From contig JAAVLQ010000003.1 of NCBI GenBank assembly GCA_012103075.1, positions 248,001 through 312,000 of the forward strand: a stretch of 64,000 bases of DNA, written 5' to 3'. The position numbers and the translations under genes were made by a program. The stretch comes from Brucella cytisi (lineage in GTDB: Bacteria; Pseudomonadota; Alphaproteobacteria; Rhizobiales; Rhizobiaceae). The notes under the pieces are model-generated. The model was given only the letters and a program-made list of their open reading frames with translations. It searched no databases and was not told the DNA's origin. Positions 51,663 to 62,348 of the stretch are shown one piece after another; within the stretch, counting starts at the first letter, position 1; the number at the start of each line of letters is the position of its first letter.

Positions 51663-53005
51663 TCAACGGGTATATGCGCTATTGGCTTCGGGCTCAGGCG
51701 TAAGGCGGTTTTGACTGGATCGCGCGTCAAGCTCGCGGGCCTTGTTCACCCACAGAACCGAAGCAAGCGTAATGAGACAGTAAAGCGCGGTAATCACAGC
51801 AACCGGCCAGACCGAATCGTACCAGCCCACGAGCGCCGTTGCGACCAATGGTAGGGGCCAACAAAGATGGCGCCCGTGACCTCGCGTGCGAAGGCGATCG
51901 CGCTATAGCGCACTTCCGTTGGGAATATGTCGCAATAAAACGCAGGTTGAACGCCAAAGGACGATCGGGCGCCAAGAGCGTGGCCAATAATAATCAATAT
52001 AACAGCGGTCCATGGTGTTCCCGCGCCGAGCAATTGAAAATAAAACAGCGAATAGATAGCTGCTGCTGCCGATCCCATTGCCATGATTGGAACGCGTCCG
52101 AAACGGTCAGATATCGCACCGAAGACGACACACATGACGGCACCAAAGGCGCTTGAAAGCATCACGCCGGTCAGAATGATTTCTCGTGAGAACCCAAGTT
52201 TGGAAGTAGCATAAGCAAGAGTGAAAGTCTGGAAGACATAGAAAGGTTGGGAGCGAGGTTCGCGCCCATCGCCGCCAGCATCGTGCGCGGATGATTGCGA
52301 AGCACTTCCGGGACCGGTAATTTTGCGTCGCGGCGTTCTTCCTTCACCTGAACAAATTCTGGTGATTCCGGAACCTTACGGCGTATATAAACCCCGAGAA
52401 ACAGCACAAGTCCGCTCAGCAGGAACGGAATACGCCAGCCCCACCTCATAAATGCGTCTTCAGGCAACAATGTAAAGAGCGCAAAGACACCCGCAGCCAG
52501 AATAGTCGCTACGTCCACTGCTGCGGCGGGAAGACTCGCAAAGAGACCTCGTCTGTCTGCGGCAATCTCACCTGCCATGACGACAGCCCCTGCATATTCG
52601 GCGCCAGCGCCCAATCCTTGTATAACACGAAGCAAAAGAAGAAAGATTGGCGCCCAAACACCAATTGAGGCATAAGTTGGTAAGAGACCAATAAGCGTCG
52701 TACTGACACCCATCATCAAGAGCGTTAGCATCAGCACCGGTTTACGACCGATGCGGTCGCCCATCCAACCAAAGACGATCCCGCCAAGCGGGCGCACCAG
52801 AAACCCACTGTATAGGTCGCGAAAAGAAGCAATGATGCCCGTCGTAGGGTCAAATTGCGGAAAAGAAAAGGTGATTGAATATCAACGCGGCCGCCGTGGC
52901 ATACAGTATGAAATCATACCATTCCACGACTGTTCCAATTGTGCTTGCGAAGATAGTGCTAGCAAGCGCTTTCGACTTGCTTCTTGAACTCGTTACCACG
53001 AGCAT
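51663..53005 (-). CDS. MFS metabolite:H+ symporter (MHS family) (frameshifted)
   Basis: About 445 residues, 12 membrane segments. The N-terminus has IGTVVEWYDFILYATAAALI, the MHS signature. VRPLGGIVFGWMGDRIGRKP is the loop 2-3 motif, and LLRVIQGLGAGAEYAGAVVM follows. Breaks near 52870, 52215 and 51860. Relatives carry shikimate, citrate, proline/betaine or sugar acids. It follows the ABC transporter operon and precedes... on the minus strand it lies between the hydratase gene and the permease gene, so its partner operon is unclear. Confidence 0.8.
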
Positions 53006-53058
53006 TCCTCCCATGAATAAATAGTCGATAAAGTAGAAAGGCTTCCTCCCGAGAGCCT

Positions 53059-53828
53059 CTACCGACGCCGGAAAACCGGCGCTCTTTTGTCCTTGAAAGC
53101 TGCACGTCCCTCCTGCGCATCAGCCGTTGCAAAGCAGATCGTTTGCAGGTCACGCTCATACTCGACGGCTTTTTCAAGCGGCATCGAGACCGCAGCTTTG
53201 AGGTTGAGCTTCGCGGTTTCGGCAGCAATCGGTGCGCGCGATGCGATCACACTCGCAATTTCGCGCGCACGCGTGAGCAGATCGGCCTGCGGCACGACTT
53301 CACTCACCAGCCCCCATCGCTCTGCCTTCTCGGCTGAAATCGGGTCGCCTGTCATAATCATCAATGCTGCGTTTGATGCGCCAATGGAATGTGCCAGATG
53401 GGCGGCCATTCCCCACCACCGATCCAGCCGAGCTTGATCTCGGGTGCCGCAAATTGCGCATTTTCAGAAGCAATGCGGATATCGCACGCCATCGCTGTTT
53501 CCAGCCCACCACCAAAAGCATAACCATTGACGGCCGCAATCGTTGGCTTGAGAAGTGCACGGAACGCATCGCAATAATCCGGCCGATTGCGGAATTGCCG
53601 GGGCGTCTCATAGGAGTCGAGCTCACGAATATCCGAGCCCGCGCAGAATGCACGTTCTCCAGCGCCCATCAGGATGACACAACGGATCGTGTCACTGTCG
53701 TTGCATTCGGTCACCGCCGCAACGATGGCGTCGGCCATTGCCGGGGTAACGGCGTTGAGTTTTTGCGGTCGGTTCAGCGTGATGATGGCAACCGCGCCGT
53801 CGATTTCGAATTTGATGTCTTCAGTCAT
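53059..53828 (-). CDS. Enoyl-CoA hydratase/isomerase family protein (one frameshift)
   Basis: About 256 residues. The oxyanion-hole segments are AGERAFCAGSDIRELDSYET and NGYAFGGGLETAMACDIRIA; the later APEIKLGWIGGG lies at the position of the catalytic Glu loop. A break near 53415 joins ALMIMTGDPISAEKAERWGL. It is the last of three genes with the CoA-transferase and the SBP-like gene, 6 nt downstream of the latter, and acts on a CoA ester made by the transferase. Confidence 0.85.
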
Positions 53829-53834
53829 GGAAAA

Positions 53835-54979
53835 CTACCTTTCACCACCATGAACGCGCGAAACGGCGTAAAGAGATTGCAGTTCGTTCAACACCGCAGA
53901 TGCCGGACGGTGTTCGTCGAAGGCCGCTTTCAAAAGCGCGGAAGCCTTGCCCTGAAAGGCAACGTAGCCATCATGGCGCGGGCGTACATAGGCCTGCTCC
54001 AGCGTATCCGCCGTGTTGCGATAAAAATCACCCCATTGCCGGTTCACCCGTTCATCCTGCCGGGCGTCACGGCGCGATGGCTGACCATCATGATCGGGAA
54101 TGAACCCGGATTGGGCTTCACGGCTCATCAGCCACAAAAGATGGGCTTTGAGCGCCGAGGTGATTTGAGCGCTGCGAGAAACACCAATGCCCGTGCCGCC
54201 CAATGTCGAGCCCGGACGACCACCAGTGGCGGCGCGTGGCGCATTGTGAAACGCGACAGGCTTTCCGCTTTGCGGCACTGAATAATTCACATAACCATAG
54301 ACCAGCGGGCACAATGCAACATCGTCATGCTCGACCATATGGCCCAATATACCGATGGGATTCTTTTGCCGAACAGATGCCGGGCTGTGCGCCGCAAGTT
54401 CTGCCATCAGGTCATAGACCTGCTGCCCCACATTTTCTGAAACCAATATGTCCGGGTCTTTTTCAGCAGGTGGCTCGCCAAAAGCTGCAGCGATAGACAG
54501 AAATGACAGGCAGGCATGTGGGCCAGCGAGCGAAAGCGCGACCTTCCCGCTTTGCTGCGACAGGCGAAGCACCTCATCCCAAGTGACAGGCACACCATCT
54601 GAGAGATCAAGACGAAGAGCCATAACCTGTGTTGCGGCATCAAGTGGCAACGCCCAGTGCTTGCCCGCAAAGCGATAGCTCGTCAAAGATGGGCCAATAC
54701 TTGCCTTGGCAAGCTCAGCAACCGTTTCAGCGCCAAACACGTCTTCAAGTGAAAGCAGACAGTCGCCAGACATGGCCTCGCCCACATGCGGATGATCGAG
54801 AACCACGAGATCATAGCGGGCGCAGAGATCAGCAATCGGGTGGGATTCAAAACCTTCTAGCGACTGCTTGTCCCAATGGATATCCAGACCGGCATCAATA
54901 ACGTCCGGCAATTTTGATGCCGCCGCCAATGCATTATAGCCGCGCGGATGATCCCGGTGAGAGCTTTAATCACCTGCAT
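53835..54979 (-). CDS. Solute-binding-protein homologue without signal peptide (one frameshift)
   Basis: About 380 residues. Starts MQVIKALTGI; after a break near 54945 it reads RGYNALAAASKLPDVIDAGL, LDIHWDKQSLEGFESHPIAD, LVVLDHPHVGEAMSGDCLLS and LSSGVPVTWDEVL-like text (LDLSDGVPVTWDEVLRLSQQ). The fold is that of a family 1 extracellular solute-binding protein, yet the mature-type sequence begins at residue 7 with no hydrophobic leader. The ATG overlaps the CoA-transferase stop by 10 nt. I infer a cytoplasmic ligand-binding or sensing role in the same pathway. Confidence 0.7.
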
Positions 54980-56172
54980 TTCAGATATTCCCCGACACGA
55001 TAGCGCCCGATTTCGCGTGCTTCAATCTTGTCTGCCGCATATCCGGCTTCCGCCAGCACATCCCGCGTATCTTGCCCAGTTACGGGCGCGCCACGGTCCA
55101 CCGTCGATGGTGTCTTGGAAAAGCGGATCGGGAAGCCCGGCGTTTTTACCTTGCCTTCGGTCGGATGCTCATATTCGACAAAGGTGCCGTTATGCTTGAT
55201 CTGCTCGTCGTCCACGAGATCGGCATAGCCATAGACAGGCCCGCACCAAATATCGGCGGCGCGCAGAAGCTCCAGCCATTCGGCAGAGGTTTTCGTTTTC
55301 AGCTTATCGCGTGTCTTGGCAAAGATTTCATCGCGGCGCGCCCGGTATCAACCTCATCATACATGGTGAGGAAACTGTCTTCGCCGATCACCTCACCCAG
55401 CGTTTTCAGCTTCGGAAAAGCGACGATAATAAAGCCGTCAGAGGTTGCAAAAGCACCGTAAGGCGCCCGGATATAGACATGGGCATGTGGCTCTGCCGAA
55501 CGGGTTTGCGGCTTGCCACCGACGGTGAAAACCGAAAGTTCCTGCATCTGAATGGTGGTGATCGCATCGAGCATATTGACCTGCACCAACTGCCCCTCAC
55601 CCGTGCGCTCGCGATGGAGAAGTGCTGCAAGCGCGCCTTCAAACGCAGTGTAAGCGGTGATGGCATCCACCAGATATTGCCCGGCGGCGGTTGGCGGCTC
55701 GCCCTCCCGGCCTGCCGAAAGCATAGCGCCCGACATACCTTGCAAAAACGAGATCCTGTCCCGGACGATGGACATAAGGACCATCTTCGCCATAGCCAGA
55801 GATCGAAACATAGATCAGCTTTGGATTGATCTTGGAAAGCGACTCGTAATCGACGCCAAGACGCTTTGCGACGCCCGGACGATAGTTTTGCAAAAACACG
55901 TCGGCGGTTTTCACAAGGTCAAGAAGCACCTGTTTACCGTCTGGTGATTTGAGATCGACCGCGAGCGAACGCTTGTTACGGTTGAGCGACAGGAAAGAGA
56001 CATTAACGCGATTGCCTTCGGCACCGCCCGCCGCCACATGGCGCTGCCATTCGCCTGTCGTCGGCTCAACCTTCACCACATCGGCACCAAGATCGCCCAA
56101 CCGCTGTGCCGCAAATGGCCCCGCCATCGCAATTGAACAATCCAGCACACGATAGCCTGATAAAACACCCAT
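54970..56172 (-). CDS. CaiB/BaiF-family CoA-transferase (frameshifted)
   Basis: About 400 residues, family III. GYRVLDCSIAMAGPFAAQRL, GADVVKVEPTTGEWQRHV, NRNKRSLAVDLKSPDGKQVL and YVSISGYGEDGPYVHRPGQD are the N-terminal motifs including the catalytic Asp region; GQLVQVNMLDAITTIQMQEL and RAPYGAFATSDGFIIVAFPK follow. Breaks near 55750 and 55345. It moves CoA to a carboxylic acid. First gene of the leftward operon behind the two AGCGCTAACA operators. Confidence 0.85.
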
Positions 56173-56240
56173 GGCAGCTCCACTCCCTGCTCAAATCCAA
56201 TAGCGTCAGAACCTACCCAATATTTTTGCCTTGTCTAGAG

Positions 56241-56314
56241 TGAGCGCTAACATTTTTTATATTCATATCCTCATGATTTATGAGATAGTGCCACAAGATG
56301 ATTTAGCGCTAACA
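56241..56314. promoter_or_regulatory. Pair of LacI-type operators between divergent operons
   Basis: TGAGCGCTAACA at 56241-56252 and TTAGCGCTAACA at 56303-56314 share AGCGCTAACA; the core TTAGCGCTAA of the second is a perfect palindrome. They are 62 bp apart, in the 220-bp gap between the CoA-transferase (start 56172) and binding-protein (start 56393) genes. The LacI gene at 62338-63383 is the likely partner. Confidence 0.7.
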
Positions 56315-56392
56315 TTTTTCAATTGACGTGATGACGCATATGTGAATAAAGTTTTTACAAGTGAACGGGAGGTTCACACTGGAGGAGAACAC

Positions 56393-57596
56393 ATGACCAG
56401 AATTCGCTCAGGCCTTGGCCTGCAGGCACTCACACTCACCATTTTGTCGACATCTGCGCTGAGCGCGGTGCGCAAAATCAGGACCGCGCGTCACTACTCG
56501 GCACCCTGCCAACCGAAATTCAGGCACTTTATACCGATGTGGTTGAAGTTGGCCCTTCTACTTATGGTGATTTCAAGGCGCCAGCCAAGCCATGGCGCTG
56601 GTGCCATTCAGAGTCCTATATGGGCAATCCGTGGCGTGTAACCTTCAATGACGAACTCAAGCGCCTTGTGGATGGTGCTATCGCCGCAGGTGATGTGTCT
56701 GAATATGTTGTTTCAGACTCCAATGGCGATGCCACACAGCAGATTTCGCAAATTCGCGCCTTCATCGAGCAGGGCTGTAATGTCATCTCGACTATTGCCG
56801 GTTCGTCCACCGCACTCAATGCAGTGATTGACGATGCCTATAAGGCTGGCATTCCGGTTATAACGTCCGCCGGTTCCGTAACGACCCCTAATGCCATCAA
56901 TGTCATGCACAACCAGAACCTCTGGGGCTACCAGATGGGCAAAGGCATTGCGGAAGTGCTCAAAGATGGTGGCACCGTCCTTCAAGTTGAAGGCATCTCC
57001 GGTCATCCGCTTGTACAGCAGGAAAATGCCGGACTTGAAAAAGCCGTTGAAGAGTCCGGCAATCTCAAGATTGCCCGTAAAGTGAGCGGCGAATGGACCG
57101 GCACGACAACGAAATCCGCAGTGCTTCAGGCACTTGCCACCACACCGCAGCAGATTGATGCAGTCTGGTCGACGGGCAGCGAAGCACGCTTTATTGCGGA
57201 AGCCTTCCAGCAGGCAGGTCGTCCACTTCCCTTTGATTGCCGCTTCCATTTCTGGCGATGCACTTGGCTACTGGAATGCCAATCAGGATGCGTTCAAATT
57301 CTATGGCGGCGAAGTATCACCGCATGTTGCAGCCCAGAACGCTTTCCGGGTCGCGTTACGGGTTCTTGAAGGCCAGAAACCGCTCGTCAACACGATCATC
57401 GCTCCGATGCCGCTTGTGACGCAGGCTGACCTTTCAAATTGGTACAAGGACTGCATGAAGCCGGATTCCCGCGGCCATCTTCCCGATACCGCCGCAGGAT
57501 CCATTCCCGGAAGAACTGCTGAATGGCTACTTCTCAAACGGAAGCGCCACCGCACTTTATGATTTCGCGAAAGTTCCAGCTTCCTGCTCCAAGTAA
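56393..57596 (+). CDS. Sugar-type ABC transporter substrate-binding protein (frameshifted)
   Basis: About 400 residues. A signal peptide (LGLQALTLTILSTSALSA) and GGAGGAG ribosome site support ATG 56393. RVTFNDELKRLVDGAIAAGD, GCNVISTIAGSSTALNAVID and AGIPVITSAGSVTTPNAINV are RbsB/peripla_BP_4-type; VSGEWTGTTTKSAVLQALA and VWSTGSEARFIAEAFQQAGR follow. Breaks near 56470, 57230 and 57465; the end is ALYDFAKVPASCSK. It is the first gene of the rightward operon. Confidence 0.8.
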
Positions 57597-57803
57597 GGTT
57601 TGCAGGACGACGCGCTGAATAACGTCATTGCCAAGATCAGTTGGTCCAGATCACTTGGCCCGAACCATTGGCAATGACTTTCGCTTATCGCATGCAGAAA
57701 GTCATTTCATTATGCCAGACTCTGAGCATCCCCGTTGGGCACATCCAGCATACACAGGCTGCTTGCCGAAGCGGGGCTGCCCAACATCACGCACGCTCCG
57801 GTT
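57597..57803. other. Gap between the binding-protein and ATPase genes
   Basis: A plus-strand frame with MPDSEHPRWAHPAYTGCL is open here but shows no family and no clear ribosome site. The gap may hold an internal promoter or hairpin; I see none with certainty. Confidence 0.3.
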
Positions 57804-58534
57804 ATGTCACTACAGGTCGAAAACCTTGAAAAGCGTTATGGCGAAACAATTGCGCTCACAAATGCCAATGTGACTTTCAGCCATGGCGTTCATACGATCC
57901 CGGGGAGAACGGATCAGGCAAGAGCACGATGCTGAAAATACTGTCTGGCGTGGTCGCACCCACGCATGGGCGTGTCGTTCTCAACGACAAAACCGTCTCG
58001 GCCAAATCGCCTGCAGATATGAAGGCACTGGGCCTTGCGACGGTTTTTCAGGAAGTCTTGATCGCTCCGCATCGTTCGGTGGTCGAGAATATCTTTCTCG
58101 GATTTGACGGGCTCATTACCCGCAAAGTCAGCAAATCAGTGCGCGAAAAGGCAGCCCGCGCAGTTCTGTCAAAAATTGCACGCTTTCCGATCGACTTGCA
58201 CGCAGCGGCTGGCAGCCTGTCACTAGCAGCACAGCAGCTCGTTGTGATTGCGCGCGCCTTCATCAGCCGTCCTTCGATCCTGCTTCTCGATGAAGCAACA
58301 GCAGCGCTCGACTATGCAGATCGTGATCTCGTCTTTGAAACAATCGAAGACTACGCTGCGTCGGGCAATATTGTGATCTTCATTTCGCACCGGCTGGAAG
58401 AGGTAAAACGCCTTTCCGATGAGGTCACGGTGCTGCGCAGCGGCCATGTTGTCGATACGCTCGAAAGGCAGCAGATCAACAGCCAGATCCTTCTGGAACT
58501 CATGGCGCCGGAGGCTCATCTCCATGTTGAATGA
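57804..58534 (+). CDS. ABC transporter ATPase, first RbsA-like half (one frameshift)
   Basis: About 243 residues holding only the first RbsA nucleotide-binding domain. MSLQVENLEKRYGETIALTN at the start; Walker A is GENGSGKSTM (after a break near 57900); the signature is LSLAAQQLVVIARAF, as in RbsA domain 1; Walker B is ILLLDEATAALDYADRD and the switch is VIFISHRLEEVKRLSDE. It ends in TGA at 58532-58534, where the second half starts in another frame. Confidence 0.8.
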
Positions 58535-59285
58535 TCAAATCATTCTTACCTATGAAAATCTCGTGCTTGCGCCGGGGCGCAAAGCGCTGTCCGGCACAAT
58601 CCGCGCCGGTGAGATAACCGGACTTGCAGGTCTTGAAGGCCATGGCGGGGAGCAGTTTCTGCTGGCGCTTGCAGGCTTCGATCAGCCTCGTCATTCAAAG
58701 GTCGAAATCGTCACCCGGTCCGGCGAGCAGAGCGCCTATAGCAATCATCACAATGCAGCCAGATGCGGCGTGGTTTATTTGCCGCGTGACCGGCGCGCGA
58801 CCGGCATTTTCCCGGTGCTTTCCGTACTCGATAATTTTGGCATGCCTTCCATGCCACGTTTTTCATGGGGTGGCATTCTCAACCGCCGCAAACAGAAGGA
58901 AGAGCTGCAGCGCTATACCGAATTTCTGTCGATCCGCTGTCCGGCAATGGACGCGCCGATCACGGCACTCAGCGGCGGCAATCAGCAAAAAAGTGCTGCT
59001 CGCACGGCTTCTGGCGCTCAAGCCGCGTGTGATGCTGCTCAACGATCCGACACGCGGCGTTGATCTCAACACCCGCATGAAATTCTATGAAGCCTTCCGT
59101 AAACTCGCCCGTGAAGAAGGTATCGCGCTCGTCATTCTGTCGAGCGAAATCGAAGAAATCCTGCAAATCTGCGACAGCGTTTCAGTGTTCCGCGATTTTG
59201 AATGCTCAAAACCATCAGCAAATCCAAAATGTCTATGTCGGGCGTCCTTGCAGCCATGTTCGGACAGGATGAGGTGGAGCTATGA
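58524..59285 (+). CDS. ABC transporter ATPase, second RbsA-like half (frameshifted)
   Basis: About 253 residues. MLNDQIILTYENLVLAPGRK, the degenerate Walker A LAGLEGHGGEQFLLALAGF, signature LSGGNQQKVLLARLLALKPR and Walker B VMLLNDPTRGVDL (Asn in place of the first Asp of LLLDEPT). Breaks near 58985 and 59205. The ATG lies 11 nt before the stop of the first half. Either a genuine two-gene ATPase or one RbsA gene split by an indel exactly at the linker. The stop overlaps the permease start. Confidence 0.75.
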
Positions 59286-60264
59286 TCTTAACCGACAACA
59301 AAAGCGGCTTGCGGCGCATCTTCTGCGGCAGTCAGGAAACACGGCTCGCCGCAATCCTGTTCATCATTCTGCTTGTCATCAATATTGTGCTTAACCCGGT
59401 ACGCTTTGCGCCGTCAAACTGGGGCTCGGTGTTGGGGCTTTGCAGCGCCGCTGCTGCTGACTTCGCTCGCAATTACCATACCGTTTCTTGCCGGGCGTGG
59501 CTCGATTGACATTTCCGTTGGACCGCTCGTGGGTTTGATCAATGTCATTCTCGTTCAGATACTGATCACAAAAAGGCGGCATATCCTCGCCCTTCATCAT
59601 TATCCCGGCAGCAATTGCGCTCGGCATTCTAGCTGGCGCATTAAATGGCCTTCTGGCGGCGATCATCCGCATTCAGCCAATTGTTGCAACGCTTGGCACC
59701 TACTTGATATTTGGCGGGCTGGCACTCACCATCCTGCCTTCCCCATCTGGTTCGGTACCTACATGGCTGTCATCTTTGGCGGGTCCATGGTCCATTCTGC
59801 CAGTAGGCGCTGCAGTTCTGATATGGATTGGTATCAAACGCCTGCCTTTTTATGAGACGCTTATGGCCGTCGGCAGCGAGGATCGAGCCGCCTACACCTC
59901 AGGTGTCAATGTTCCGCTCGTTCGCTTCATCGCTTATGTGCTGGCCGGATTATTCGCGGCACTTGCAGCATTGTCGCTCACAGCTCTCATTGGCTCGGGT
60001 GATCCGATCATCGGTCCCGGCTATACGCTGATTGCTATTGCTGCAGTCGCCCTTGGCGGCGTCAGCCTCGCCGGCGGCGTTGGCGGATTAACCGCAGCAT
60101 TTCTGGGTGCAGCATGTATTTTCCTGCTTCAAAGCATGTTGACGGCCTTCAACGTCTCGACCTTCGTGCTGCAGGCAGTCTATGGCGCAGTACTTGTTCT
60201 GGCTGTCTGCCTCAACTCCGAAAAACTCAAACTCTATTTCCGACGCAAGGTGGCGCAGTCATGA
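59282..60264 (+). CDS. ABC transporter permease 1, RbsC type (frameshifted)
   Basis: About 327 residues. LAAILFIILLVINIVLNPVRF is the first segment; GRGSIDISVGPLVGLINVIL is the RbsC motif; IRIQPIVATLGTYLIFGGLA and LVRFIAYVLAGLFAALAALS follow; AAVALGGVSLAGGVGGLTAA is near the C-terminus. Breaks near 59440 and 59575. ATG 59282 overlaps the ATPase stop, and its own stop overlaps the next permease. Confidence 0.82.
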
Positions 60265-61220
60265 TTCAGGCACTCGCTACAAATCGCGCGCTGGTCGCCT
60301 TCATCGGAGTCCTGCTGGTGTTCCTCTTGGGAGCAGCCCTCATTCCGGGCTTTGCCAGCCTTTTTTCTCCATTCGCGCCATGCTGGTTCTGGCTGCACTA
60401 CTTGCTATTGCAGCACTCGGTCAGACGCTGGTGATGATCCTCGGCGGCATCGACCTTTCCATTCCATTTTAATCGGCTTTGCCAATGTTGTCTTCGCCAG
60501 CCTCTACGGCGATGGAATGTCGCCGCTTTTGGCCGGTATTATCGTGCTGGCGTCAGCGGGGCTGATCGGTGCGTTTTCCGGCGCATTATCGGCAGCGCTT
60601 TCCATCCACCCACTCATCGTCACGCTTGGTGTCGGAACGATGGTTCAAGCGGGCGTACAAATCTGGACCCGCGGCTTGCCGACAGGTTCAGCGCCTGCTT
60701 TCATCAATGATTTTTGTGTCACTGGGTGGCAGCATCGGGCCTTTGCCATTCCCTTGGCTGATCCGTTTACAATTTTGCTTACCCTTGGCACCGTCTTTTT
60801 GTGTTGCGCCGTACGATTTATGGCCGCAAGCTTTATGCGCTGGGTTCAAATATCAAAGCCGCCGAACTGGCACTGATCAGACCGGTTGCAATCTGGGCAA
60901 TCACATTTGGCCTCAGTGCCATATTTGCTGCACTTGCTGGCATTCTTCTGCTCGGCTTCACCGGCTCATCAAGTGCGACAGTTGGCACGCCCTATCTTTT
61001 CCAAACGGTTTCTGCGGTCGTTATCGGCGGAACCGCACTGATCGGCGGGCGCGGCGGATTTGTCGGAACGGTGGCTGGCGCGATCATGCTAATGGAACTG
61101 CGCACGTTTCTCATCGGCATGGGATTTTCGGATGCCATGGTACAGTCGTCACTCGGTGTCCTCATCCTGCTTCTGGTCGCAGCCTATGGCCGTGATCGCC
61201 ATATCCGCAACCTTATCTGA
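60261..61220 (+). CDS. ABC transporter permease 2, RbsC type (frameshifted)
   Basis: About 319 residues. MIQALATNRALVAFIGVLLV; LGQTLVMILGGIDLSIPF; LSIHPLIVTLGVGTMVQAGV; then YALGSNIKAAELALIRPVAI and VVIGGTALIGGRGGFVGTVA. Breaks near 60370, 60470, 60715 and 60800. Two different permeases in one operon suggest a heterodimeric channel. Confidence 0.8.
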
Positions 61221-61231
61221 AGGAGAACCCG

Positions 61232-62348
61232 TTGGACGAGCGGCTTGCACGGACAATTGACGCTATCAAAGCATCCGGTGCCGATTGGGGCGTTTTCACC
61301 AGCCCCGATGGCATCGCCTACTCCTCCGGTCATATCGTTTCCATTAAAGCGGGGCCATCACCCTTTGCGGGTGGACCTGCCATCGCACTGGTTGGCAAAA
61401 ACGGCGAATGTGGACTTGTCGTAACCAATCTCGAAGCAGACACGCCAAGCTGGGCACAGATCGTTCTCACATATGAAGGTTTCTCATATAAAGAGCCGAC
61501 AGACATTTTTACGAACTATCTCAAAGCCGCACAGGCTCTCTTTACCAAATTTGGTGTCGGGGAGCAATTGCCATAGAGCAGAACAGCTTCCCATTGTCCT
61601 TGCTCCCACTCATCGACACATGCCGTCGTGTGTCGATTGACGATGCTTTCAAGCGCCAGCGCATGGTGAAAACAGCAACTGAGATCGCGCTATTGCGTGA
61701 GGCAGCGCTGACCGCTTCCGCCGGGCAACGCGCGTTTATTGAGCACAGCAAGGCTGGCCGCAGCGAGCTGGAAATATTTGGCGACATTAGGCTCGCCATG
61801 GAAAGCAGAGCTGGTGAACGCCTGCCACTTACCGGCGATTTCATATCCGGCAAAACCCGCACATCAGCATTCATGGGCTGGCCAACAAACCGCATCGTTG
61901 CAACCGGCGACCCGCTCATCTGCGATCTCGCACCGCGCGTCAAAGGCTATTGGGGCGACAGCTGCGCATCGGCAATGCTGGGCAAAACAACTAATGGGTT
62001 TGAGAAACAGTTCAAGGCCGTAAAATCGGCGCTTGATCTGGCAATCGAAATCATCCGCCCGGCCTTGGCATCGGTGAACTGGATCAAAAATTGCAGGCCC
62101 ATATAGCAGCACATGGCTATGGCTACGCTCATCATTCCGGACATTCTATCGGCACATCCGTCCATGAATGGCCACGGCTTGTCAGTTATGAAACAGAACG
62201 TTTCCGCAAAGACACGGTTGTCATGGTGGAACCCACCGCCTTCGATCCGGACACTGGCGGCGTGCGGCTCGAATTCATGCTGCATGTGACAGAAAATGGC
62301 TGCGAAGTGCTAACCGACTTCGAGCATCAGATGGTTATTAGCCACTAG
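61232..62348 (+). CDS. M24-family creatinase/Xaa-Pro peptidase-like hydrolase (frameshifted)
   Basis: About 371 residues. TTG start at 61232 with AGGAG at 61221. An N-terminal creatinase-like domain (SPDGIAYSSGHIVSIKAGPS) precedes the pita-bread catalytic domain: ICDLAPRVKGYWGDSCAS (two metal Asp residues), YGYAHHSGHSIGTSVHEWPR (His) and VMVEPTAFDPDTGGVRLEF (two Glu). Breaks near 61560 and 62065. Its place after the transporter implies hydrolysis of an imported amide, dipeptide or creatine-like compound. Confidence 0.82.

Noticed and set aside
53364..54281. A 305-codon plus-strand open frame
   Set aside because: Antisense to the enoyl-CoA hydratase and SBP-like genes, composition only.
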